Below the pieces are notes generated by a model. That model had not been told where the DNA came from. It searched no databases and was given only the letters and a program-made list of their open reading frames with translations. Positions 1 through 5,908 of a stretch of DNA of 10,979 nt are shown here, in pieces. How positions within the stretch are numbered: position 1 is the first letter of the stretch; each line of letters begins with the position of its first letter. Origin of the DNA: Prevotellaceae bacterium UBA4361. GTDB lineage: Bacteria > Bacteroidota > Bacteroidia > Bacteroidales > Bacteroidaceae. A program made the position numbers and the translations under genes. The DNA lies in the NCBI GenBank assembly GCA_002393575.1, contig DGSN01000056.1:1-10979 (forward strand). The letters are read 5' to 3'.

Positions 1-200
1 TTCCAGAGATGGGAAAGTTTAATTATCATAATTACTCCAAAAATTAGGTGTTGTTTAAAACAAAAAAACATTTATTTCTGAAAAAATTCTTGGGAGCGTT
101 GCCCCAAGCGTCCAAGGACGGTAATCTTCTAATTATTTTAATTTCTTTCCTAAAAAAAACGTACCAACTTATTTTTTAATGATTACTTACGACTCCTACA

Positions 201-217
201 CTCCTATCCTCCGTAGA
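201..217. repeat. Half-copy of the TCTACGGAG repeat family
   Basis: CTCCTATCCTCCGTAGA matches the right-hand end of the inverted repeats at 2305-2431 (compare CTCCAATCCTCCGTAGA at 2415-2431). The left arm is not visible nearby, so this is a partial or degraded copy on the other side of enolase. Confidence 0.65.
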
Positions 218-254
218 AAGAAAAACGTGTATTCGAGTGATGTGAAGCGGCGAG

Positions 255-304
255 GGCTCGTTTGCGTTTCAACGAGCCTTCGTTTGAACGCAAACGAAGG
301 CTCG
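255..304. repeat. Overlapping, mutually exclusive hairpins
   Basis: Three inverted repeats share bases. Arms 255-262 and 271-278 (GGCTCGTT/AACGAGCC) pair over 8 bp. Arms 259-275 and 280-296 pair over 17 bp with two mismatches, including a perfect 10-bp end CGTTTGCGTT/AACGCAAACG. Arms 273-286 and 291-304 pair perfectly over 14 bp (CGAGCCTTCGTTTG) around the loop AACG. Only one of the last two can form at a time. No T-run follows on either strand, so this is not an ordinary intrinsic terminator. The function is unknown. Confidence 0.75.
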
Positions 305-456
305 GCGTGGTGATGACGAACGCTCGCGGGATGGGTGGAAGCGAAAGAACGGATTGGGAGAGGGGATTTTTGTCAAATTTAGTTTGCAATTTTTGTGGCT
401 GCTTTCTTCTTGCTCTGCATTTCTGTTATAGAGTGTGAAAAATTTCCGCTGCATGA

Positions 457-485
457 TTGCAAATAAAAATTTTTCATTAACTTTG
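457..485 (+). promoter_or_regulatory. Promoter of eno, Bacteroidetes type
   Basis: TAACTTTG at 478-485 matches the Bacteroidetes -7 consensus TAnnTTTG, and TTG at 457-459 lies 18 bases upstream as a -33 element. Transcription would start near 491-494, giving a leader of about 40 bases. The leader is A/T-rich with no Shine-Dalgarno sequence, as is usual for this phylum. Confidence 0.7.
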
Positions 486-535
486 CAAGTCAATAAATGT
501 AAACACTCACACTTTTTTTAAACAATAGTAATATT

Positions 536-1846
536 ATGAAGATTGAAAAGATCGTAGCTCGTGAGATTCTTGATTCTCGTGGCAACCCTACAGTCGAAGT
601 TGACGTAGTTCTCGAAAATGGTGTTCTTGGTCGTGCAGCTGTTCCATCAGGTGCTTCTACAGGCGAAAACGAAGCGCTTGAGCTTCGCGACGGCGACAAG
701 AACCGTTATCTCGGTAAGGGCGTTCTCAAGGCAGTTGAGAATGTTAACACTATCATCGCTCCAGCTTTGAAGGGTGACTGCGTGTTCAACCAGCGTGCTA
801 TCGACTACAAGATGCTCGCTCTCGATGGTACTCCTACCAAGAGCAAGCTCGGTGCTAACGCAATCCTCGGCGTTTCTCTCGCAACTGCAAAGGCTGCTGC
901 AAACGCTCTGGGTATGCCTCTCTATCGTTATATCGGTGGTACAAACACTTACACATTGCCAGTTCCTATGATGAACATCATCAACGGTGGTGCTCACTCT
1001 GATGCTCCTATCGCATTCCAGGAATTCATGATTCGTCCAGTTAGCGCTCCATCTATCAAGGAGGCTATCCGCATGGGTGCAGAAGTGTTCCACAACCTCG
1101 CTAAGCTCCTCAAGGCACGTGGCTTGAGCACAGCTGTAGGTGACGAAGGTGGTTTCGCTCCAGCTCTCGACGGTATCGAAGACGCTCTCCAAATTATCTG
1201 CGACGCTATCAAGGCAGCAGGTTATGAGCCAGGTAAGGACGTGATGATTGCTATGGACTGCGCTGCTTCAGAGTTCGCTACTCAGGATGCTGATGGCAAC
1301 TGGTGGTATGACTACAGCCAGCTCAAGAATGGTAAGAAGAAGGACCCTAACGGCAAGAAGCTCAGCGCTGACGAGCAGATTGCTTATCTTGAGGAACTCG
1401 TCAATAAGTTCCATATCGACTCTATCGAGGATGGTCTCGACGAGAACGACTGGGACAACTGGGTGAAGCTCACTGCAAAGATTGGCGACCGTTGCCAGCT
1501 CGTAGGTGACGACCTCTTCGTTACTAACACCAAGTTCCTTGAGAAGGGTATCAAGATGGGTGCTGCTAACTCCATCCTTATCAAGGTTAACCAGATTGGT
1601 TCACTCACTGAGACTCTTGAAGCTATCGAGATGGCTCACCGTCATGGCTACACTTCTGTCACTTCTCACCGTTCGGGCGAGACAGAGGATGCTACTATCG
1701 CTGACATCGCTGTAGCTACTAACTCTGGCCAGATCAAGACTGGTTCTATGTCGCGTACTGACCGTATGGCTAAGTACAACCAGCTTATCCGCATCGAGGA
1801 AGAACTCGGCTGCGTTGCTAAGTATGGTTACAACAAACTGAAGTAA
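536..1846 (+). CDS. eno: Enolase (phosphopyruvate hydratase)
   Basis: Cytosolic glycolytic enzyme that converts 2-phosphoglycerate to phosphoenolpyruvate; Mg2+-dependent. The 436-residue protein is close to the usual 430-435 and is full length. The N-terminal domain opens with the conserved ILDSRGNPTVE and carries the SGASTGENEALELRDGD loop. In the barrel domain, E204 in GDEGGF fits the conserved acidic active-site residue. D241 (AMDCAASEF), E298 (SIEDGLDE) and D325 (VGDDLF) fit the three metal ligands. K350 lies in the enolase signature LIKVNQIGSLTET, followed by SHRSGETED. The ATG at 536 is the only start that keeps the family N-terminus, and it sits about 45 bases after the promoter. The gene is monocistronic, with its own promoter and a strong terminator. 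Codon use is skewed to GCT, CTC and AAG, as expected for high expression. The identification is secure. Confidence 0.98.
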   Translation: MKIEKIVAREILDSRGNPTVEVDVVLENGVLGRAAVPSGASTGENEALELRDGDKNRYLGKGVLKAVENVNTIIAPALKGDCVFNQRAIDYKMLALDGTPTKSKLGANAILGVSLATAKAAANALGMPLYRYIGGTNTYTLPVPMMNIINGGAHSDAPIAFQEFMIRPVSAPSIKEAIRMGAEVFHNLAKLLKARGLSTAVGDEGGFAPALDGIEDALQIICDAIKAAGYEPGKDVMIAMDCAASEFATQDADGNWWYDYSQLKNGKKKDPNGKKLSADEQIAYLEELVNKFHIDSIEDGLDENDWDNWVKLTAKIGDRCQLVGDDLFVTNTKFLEKGIKMGAANSILIKVNQIGSLTETLEAIEMAHRHGYTSVTSHRSGETEDATIADIAVATNSGQIKTGSMSRTDRMAKYNQLIRIEEELGCVAKYGYNKLK

Positions 1847-1870
1847 TTTAGTTGTTTTGAAGTTTTGACG

Positions 1871-1911
1871 AGACGATAACGGCATGGTTCTGCCATCCGT
1901 TATCGTTTTTT
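1871..1911 (+). terminator. Intrinsic terminator of eno
   Basis: A perfect 10-bp stem ACGATAACGG (1873-1882) / CCGTTATCGT (1897-1906) is extended inside by ATGG/CCAT with one bulged C, and is followed by six T residues (1906-1911). It lies 26 bases after the enolase stop codon. Confidence 0.92.
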
Positions 1912-1938
1912 ATTTATTCGGCGGAGTCAACTTCGTGA

Positions 1939-2298
1939 GTCAACAAATTGACACAAATAAGCACGAAAAATAATTCATGAAAAATTCACGGTCATTTATG
2001 GTAATTTATGTTTTTCTTTATCTAACGCGAATGTCCGTGAATTATCCGTGAATTTAACGAAAATTATTTGGTCAACAAATTGACACAAATGAGCACGAAA
2101 GAAATGTCTTTATTGGTCAACAAATTGACACAAATGAACACGAAAGAAATGTCTCCTAAAGAAATTGGCTAAATGTACTAAATTTTTTTGGGTCAACAAA
2201 TTGACACAAATGAACACGAAAGAAATGTCTCCTAATGAAACTGGCTAAATGTACTAAATTTTTTATGGGTCAACAAATTGACACAAATGAACACGAAA
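1939..2298 (+). repeat. Five copies of a 30-base repeat with internal dyad
   Basis: Each copy begins with the dyad GTCAACAAATTGAC (arms GTCAA/TTGAC around CAAA) and continues with ACAAATGAACACGAAA or a one- to two-base variant. Copies start at 1939, 2071, 2116, 2192 and 2269. The last three are 76 and 77 bases apart, and their intervening 46-47 bases are also near-identical (GAAATGTCTCCTAA..., GGCTAAATGTACTAAATTTTTT), so this part is a tandem duplication of about 76 bases. The 15 bases between copies 2 and 3 look like a shortened version of the same interval. All copies point the same way. Confidence 0.9.
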
Positions 2299-2304
2299 AG
2301 AGTC

Positions 2305-2359
2305 TCTACGGAGTAGGGGAGTAAGGGAGAAAAACTCCAAAACTCCAAATCTCCGTAGA
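2305..2359. repeat. Imperfect inverted repeat, TCTACGGAG family, copy 1
   Basis: The ends TCTACGGAG (2305-2313) and CTCCGTAGA (2351-2359) are perfect 9-bp inverted arms. The interior is GGAG-rich on the left and CTCC-rich on the right, so the whole 55-base unit could fold into a long imperfect hairpin. Confidence 0.8.
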
Positions 2360-2374
2360 AAAATTTAAGACATC

Positions 2375-2431
2375 TCTATGGAGTTATGGAGTAAAGGAAA
2401 ATAGAATTCCTAAGCTCCAATCCTCCGTAGA
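2375..2431. repeat. Imperfect inverted repeat, TCTACGGAG family, copy 2
   Basis: TCTATGGAG (2375-2383) pairs with CTCCGTAGA (2423-2431), with one G-T wobble. It has the same GGAG/CTCC interior as the copy 16 bases to its left. The 57-base unit has diverged in sequence but keeps its pairing ends. Confidence 0.75.
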
Positions 2432-2540
2432 AAAACAACTCGTTTCCAGCGGATTGAAATGAGAAATGGGGAATGGGGACTTGGAGAAAAATAATTGGGA
2501 AAAAATAAGGGGGAATGGATGGGGATTTGCATTTTTTGTT

Positions 2541-2548
2541 TATCTTTG
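2541..2548 (+). promoter_or_regulatory. Promoter -7 box of the GH3 gene
   Basis: TATCTTTG fits the Bacteroidetes -7 consensus TAnnTTTG and continues as TATCTTTGCC, identical over ten bases to the box before the large hydrolase at 10736. No good -33 TTTG is present at the expected spacing. Transcription would begin near 2555, leaving a leader of about 35 bases before the ATG at 2590. Confidence 0.6.
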
Positions 2549-2589
2549 CCCTTGTTAACGAATTAAGAATACGAAAAACAGGAAAAACA

Positions 2590-4932
2590 ATGAAAAAAGC
2601 GAAAGTATTTGCTGTTATGACGATTTCAAGTTTGGCACTCAATGTGAGTGCGCAGAAGGCTCCACAACTGAGGAGCGACAACATAGACGAAGTGATGGCT
2701 GCCATGACCTTGGAGGAGAAAGCTCAGATTCTGGTGGGCGGTGCGAACAATTTCTTTTCTGACGGTGCTGTGGTGGGTGCTGCTGCTGAGACGGTGCCTG
2801 GTGCTGCTGGCACTACTGCTGCCATTCCCCGTCTGGGCATCCCTGAGACTATTCTGACTGATGGGCCTGCGGGTGTGCGCATCAATCCTACCCGCGAGGG
2901 CGAGACCAAGACGTACTATGCGACGGCTTTCCCTATTGGTTCTGCCTTGGCATCGACATGGAACACAGAACTGGTGGAGGAAGTGGGCAAGGCGATTGGT
3001 AATGAAACCAAGGAATACCGCTGCGACGTGATTCTGGGTCCAGGCATGAACCTGCACCGCAATCCGCTCTGTGGACGCAACTTTGAATACTATTCCGAGG
3101 ACCCTGTTGTGACGGGAAAGATGGCTGCTGCCTACGTGAGGGGTGTGCAGAGCGAAGGAGCAGGAACGAGCATCAAGCATTTTGCTGTGAACTCACAGGA
3201 GACGGAACGCACGAGCGTGGATGAGCGTGTGTCGCAACGCGCTTTGCGTGAGCTTTATTTGCGTGGCTTTGAAATAGCTGTTCGCGAAGGAAAACCGTGG
3301 ACGGTGATGGCTTCCTACAACCGTGTGAATGGTCCTTTGGCTCAGGAGAGCCACGACTTGCTGACCGATGTGCTGCGCACGGATTGGGGCTATGAGGGCA
3401 TGGTGATGACCGACTGGATTGGTCAGCGCAACACGGGGGCTCAGGTTCATGCTGGCAACGACCTCATGGAGCCTGGACAAGCTCAGCAGAGCGAGGAAAT
3501 CGTGACGAAGGTGAAGAACGGACAACTCGACTTGAAGGATGTAGATACGAGTGTACGCCGGCTGTTGGAATATATTGTCAAGACTCCTTCGTTCAATCAC
3601 TATGCTGCCTCGAACGCTCCTGACCTGAAGGCACACGCTGCCATCACGCGCCGTGCTGCCAACGAGGGCATTGTGCTGCTTGAGAACAACGGTGTGCTTC
3701 CGTTCAGCAAGAACATCCAGAAGGTGGCACTCTATGGTGTCTGCTCCTACGAGTTCCTGTCGGGAGGTGTTGGCTCGGGTTGTGTTCATCCGCCATACGT
3801 TGTCGATATGGTGACGGGTTTGCGCAACGCTGGCATCCAGACAACGGATTCGCTGACGGAGATTTATCAGAAGTATGTGGAGTTTGCCAAACTGAAATTT
3901 GAGACTGACCGCAACCCTGCAAAGTGGTTCCAGTCGCCTGTGATGGGACAGCAGAAATATCCAGAAATCGACTTCAGCGATTTTTCGTTCTCAAAGGAAG
4001 TGGGCAAAGCTGATGCTGCCATCATCACGCTGGGTCGTCAGGCTGGCGAAGGCATTGACCGAGAGATTGAGGGCGAATTCAACCTCACTGAGCAGGAACG
4101 GCAGATGGTGAAGCAGGTGAGCAATGCCTTCCATCAGGTTGGCAAGCCTGTCATCGTCATCATCAATTCGGGCTCTGTCATCGAAACGGCATCGTGGAAG
4201 AACTATGCTGACGCTGTGCTCATGGCATGGCAACCAGGCATGGAAGGCGGTAACAGTGTGGCAGACATTCTGACGGGTAAGGCTAATCCTTCGGGTAAGC
4301 TGACCATGACATGGCCTCTCGACGTGACTGACCATCCTTCCACGAAGAACTTCCCGAACGCGTCGGTTGACATCTATTCCTTTACGTCGGCGGGTGGAAA
4401 AATGCCTGGCTATCACTTCACGAACCACGAGGAGGACATCTATGTGGGCTATCGCTATTTCGACTCTTTCAATAAAAATGTGAGCTATCCTTTCGGTTAC
4501 GGTTTGTCATATACGACTTTCGCTTACAGCAAGCCAAGCGTGAAGAAGAGTGGGGAAGAGATTGAGGTGAGTGTGACGGTGAAGAATACGGGCAAGGTGG
4601 CTGGTAAGGAAGTGGTGCAGGTGTATGTGTCGGCACCAGAGGGAAAGATGGAGAAGCCTGCGAAGGAGCTGAAAGCTTTTGGTAAGACTCGTGAATTGCA
4701 ACCCGGCGAAAGCCAGACGCTGCGCATGAGTTTGCAACGTCGTGACCTTGCTTCGTTCGACGAGGAACAGAGTGCATGGGTTGTGGATGCTGGCACGTAT
4801 CAATTCCTCATTGCTGCTTCTGCTGCTGACATTCGCACTTCGGCTTCGCTCCGCGTGGATGCCATGAAGGAAATGACGACTAACGCGCTCAAGCCACAAG
4901 TGGAGCTGAAGAGGCTGAGCGTGAGGAAATGA
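2590..4932 (+). CDS. Secreted GH3 beta-glucosidase/beta-xylosidase family hydrolase
   Basis: Retaining glycoside hydrolase that removes sugars from non-reducing ends of beta-linked oligosaccharides. The 780-residue protein starts with a signal peptide (MKKAKVF..., cut probably after NVSA at residue 21), which points to the periplasm or outer membrane. The GH3 N-terminal barrel spans about 30-320, with D91 in TDGPAG, R163 in GRNFEYYSEDP, K196-H197 in KHFAVN, and the nucleophile D275 in GMVMTDW. The GH3 C-terminal domain spans about 362-600; E487 in GRQAGEGIDRE is at the place of the acid/base in related enzymes. A fibronectin-III-like domain covers about 640-750. An in-frame ATG at 2515 would add 25 residues, but it precedes the -7 promoter box and would bury the signal peptide, so 2590 is chosen. 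Substrate (glucose, xylose or other) cannot be read from sequence alone. It is monocistronic and converges on the ZIP gene. Confidence 0.93.
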   Translation: MKKAKVFAVMTISSLALNVSAQKAPQLRSDNIDEVMAAMTLEEKAQILVGGANNFFSDGAVVGAAAETVPGAAGTTAAIPRLGIPETILTDGPAGVRINPTREGETKTYYATAFPIGSALASTWNTELVEEVGKAIGNETKEYRCDVILGPGMNLHRNPLCGRNFEYYSEDPVVTGKMAAAYVRGVQSEGAGTSIKHFAVNSQETERTSVDERVSQRALRELYLRGFEIAVREGKPWTVMASYNRVNGPLAQESHDLLTDVLRTDWGYEGMVMTDWIGQRNTGAQVHAGNDLMEPGQAQQSEEIVTKVKNGQLDLKDVDTSVRRLLEYIVKTPSFNHYAASNAPDLKAHAAITRRAANEGIVLLENNGVLPFSKNIQKVALYGVCSYEFLSGGVGSGCVHPPYVVDMVTGLRNAGIQTTDSLTEIYQKYVEFAKLKFETDRNPAKWFQSPVMGQQKYPEIDFSDFSFSKEVGKADAAIITLGRQAGEGIDREIEGEFNLTEQERQMVKQVSNAFHQVGKPVIVIINSGSVIETASWKNYADAVLMAWQPGMEGGNSVADILTGKANPSGKLTMTWPLDVTDHPSTKNFPNASVDIYSFTSAGGKMPGYHFTNHEEDIYVGYRYFDSFNKNVSYPFGYGLSYTTFAYSKPSVKKSGEEIEVSVTVKNTGKVAGKEVVQVYVSAPEGKMEKPAKELKAFGKTRELQPGESQTLRMSLQRRDLASFDEEQSAWVVDAGTYQFLIAASAADIRTSASLRVDAMKEMTTNALKPQVELKRLSVRK

Positions 4933-4958
4933 AAAAAGGCTTCGGCGAAACCGAAGCC
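4932..4958 (-). terminator. Intrinsic terminator for the minus-strand ZIP gene
   Basis: The 8-bp perfect stem GGCTTCGG (4938-4945) / CCGAAGCC (4951-4958) reads on the minus strand as a hairpin followed by six T residues (4937-4932). It abuts the GH3 stop codon. On the plus strand the A-run comes before the stem, so its termination strength for GH3 should be lower. Confidence 0.8.
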
Positions 4959-4974
4959 TACGGTGGAAGGGGAT

Positions 4975-4995
4975 GGCTTCGGAAGAACCGAAGCC
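4975..4995. repeat. Second copy of the GGCTTCGG hairpin
   Basis: GGCTTCGG (4975-4982) / CCGAAGCC (4988-4995) has arms identical to the terminator 37 bases to the left but a different loop (AAGAA instead of CGAAA). The flank CACAGTGG resembles TACGGTGG after the first hairpin, so the two look like a local duplication. No T-run follows on either strand. It may cap the 3' end of GH3 transcripts. Confidence 0.7.
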
Positions 4996-5004
4996 CACAG
5001 TGGC

Positions 5005-5787
5005 TCAGCTGAGGACGACATCCAGCACCATCATCAGGGAAAAGCCGATGGCAAAACCGATGGTGCTGAGGTTGGAATGAGGCTCGGTGGATGCCTCGGG
5101 AATCAGTTCCTCCACCACTACGTACATCATGGCTCCTGCTGCGAAGGCAAGGGTGTAGGGAACAAAGGGAATGAGAAGAGCGGACAGCATCATCACGAGG
5201 ATGGCACCGAGGGGTTCGACTGCTCCGCTCAGGGTTCCTATCACGAAGGAACGCCATTTGCTGTTGCCTGCTGCGCGCATCGGCATGGAGATGATGGCTC
5301 CTTCGGGTACGTTCTGTATGGCAATACCGATTGCCAAGGTTGCTGCTGCCACTTCGGAAATGCCCACTCCTCCTTGCATGGCTCCTGCAAGCACTACTCC
5401 CACTGCCATGCCTTCAGGCAGGTTGTGGAGCGTGACGGCAAGTGTGAGCATGGTTGTTTTGGACAGATGGCTCTTGGGGCCTTCTGGACTCTGGGCATCG
5501 ATGTGGAGGTGTGGCGTGAGCAAGTCGAGCAGGAGAAGGAACCCCATGCCGATGAGGAACCCAACCGTTGTGGGCATGATGGCCATCTTTCCCATGCTTT
5601 CGTTCATCTCCATGCTGGGCGTCAAAAGCGACCACACGCTGGCTGCCACCATCACGCCTGACGAGAAGCCCAAGAGCAGTTTTTGCAGACGCACGGGCAT
5701 TTCCTTCCGCATGAAAAACACGAAGGAGGAACCTAACATCGTTCCTAAGAACGGAATCAGCAGGATGAAGATGATTTCTTGAGTCAT
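5005..5787 (-). CDS. ZIP-family divalent metal transporter (GufA/BbZIP-like)
   Basis: Inner-membrane permease for Zn2+ and possibly other divalent metals. The 260-residue protein is almost entirely hydrophobic, consistent with eight transmembrane helices. Two helices carry the metal site: H121-N122-x-x-E125 in HNLPEGMAVG and Q158-N159-x-x-E162 in IAIQNVPEG. A glutamine at the second site is typical of the GufA/BbZIP branch rather than ZupT, which has histidine. A further glutamate pair is present in VVVEELIPEAS near the C-terminus. The frame stays open to an ATG at 5826, but its extra 13 residues (MFGVFQPKNP...) are not hydrophobic, so the start at 5787 (MTQEIIF...) is preferred. It is in the same direction as the GH51 gene but 121 bases downstream across a hairpin, so it is probably a separate unit. 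No clear promoter or metal-regulator site was found. Confidence 0.9.
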   Translation of the reverse strand: MTQEIIFILLIPFLGTMLGSSFVFFMRKEMPVRLQKLLLGFSSGVMVAASVWSLLTPSMEMNESMGKMAIMPTTVGFLIGMGFLLLLDLLTPHLHIDAQSPEGPKSHLSKTTMLTLAVTLHNLPEGMAVGVVLAGAMQGGVGISEVAAATLAIGIAIQNVPEGAIISMPMRAAGNSKWRSFVIGTLSGAVEPLGAILVMMLSALLIPFVPYTLAFAAGAMMYVVVEELIPEASTEPHSNLSTIGFAIGFSLMMVLDVVLS

Positions 5788-5803
5788 GGATGAATGAGGA
5801 TTT

Positions 5804-5823
5804 TTCGGCTGAAATACGCCGAA
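5804..5823 (-). other. Small hairpin upstream of the ZIP start
   Basis: TTCGGC (5804-5809) and GCCGAA (5818-5823) form a 6-bp stem with an 8-base loop, 16 bases before the ZIP start codon on the minus strand. It could sit in the ZIP leader. The stem is short and may be chance. Confidence 0.35.
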
Positions 5824-5839
5824 CACGGATTAAATGAAG

Positions 5840-5895
5840 AATGAGGAATGAAGAATGAAAAACGATAATACATTCCTCATTCTTCATTCCTCATT
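5840..5895. repeat. 19-bp perfect inverted repeat between GH51 and ZIP
   Basis: AATGAGGAATGAAGAATGA at 5840-5858 is the exact reverse complement of 5877-5895, with an 18-base loop. The arms themselves consist of repeated GAATGA words. It begins 13 bases beyond the GH51 stop codon, so it would form a strong 3' hairpin on that mRNA and may terminate it or protect its end. Only a weak T-rich tail (CTTCATTT) follows on the minus strand. Confidence 0.85.
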
Positions 5896-5908
5896 ATTAA
5901 AGAGGGGA

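Larger units (their letters stand above)
1..535. other. Intergenic region upstream of enolase, no convincing gene
   Basis: AT-rich stretch. All three plus-strand frames reach the left edge and close within 81 bases, so a few last codons of a gene starting outside the window cannot be excluded, but nothing recognisable is encoded. It holds a weak hairpin at 89-108 (arms CTTGGG and CCCAAG) that is followed on the minus strand by a T-run, a half-copy of the CTCCGTAGA repeat at 201-217, overlapping hairpins at 255-304, and the enolase promoter near 457-485. The short open frames of 60-75 codons on the minus strand have no recognisable content and I do not call them genes. Confidence 0.6.
1912..2520. 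other. Repeat-rich intergenic region between eno and the GH3 gene
   Basis: About 600 bases without a plausible gene. In order it contains one isolated 30-base repeat (1939-1968), a degenerate stretch with the arm AAATTCACGG (1982-1991) inverted against CCGTGAATTT (2046-2055) and a second CCGTGAATT at 2035-2043, four more copies of the 30-base repeat (2071-2298), two 55-57 base imperfect inverted repeats (2305-2431), and a G/A-rich stretch with repeated AATGGGGA-like words (2460-2526). Interspersed repeats of the CGTGAATT type are common between genes in Bacteroidales, which is general knowledge and not tested here. Confidence 0.75.

Noticed and set aside
1..81. Partial gene at the left edge
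   Set aside because: Frames are open to the edge on the plus strand and a minus-strand ATG at 29 is possible, but each gives fewer than 27 residues with no recognisable pattern.
89..108. CTTGGG/CCCAAG hairpin as a minus-strand terminator
   Set aside because: A T-run follows on the minus strand, but the stem is only 6 bp and no minus-strand gene lies to its right before enolase.
647..1192. 181-codon minus-strand frame inside enolase
   Set aside because: It is fully antisense to a conserved, highly expressed gene and shows no recognisable motif.
2071..2298. Possible CRISPR array
   Set aside because: The repeats are regularly spaced at the end, but the intervals are near-identical to each other, so they are not unique spacers. 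Interval lengths also vary (15, 46, 47 and 102 bases) and no cas gene is present.
2071..2298. Iteron-type replication origin
   Set aside because: Direct repeats in AT-rich DNA invite the idea, but there is no replication initiator gene and no TTATCCACA-like DnaA box, and the neighbours are ordinary chromosomal genes.
4963..5661. 232-codon plus-strand frame over the ZIP gene
   Set aside because: The His/Gly/Cys-rich translation is the complement of transmembrane codons. The ZIP frame carries the real motifs.
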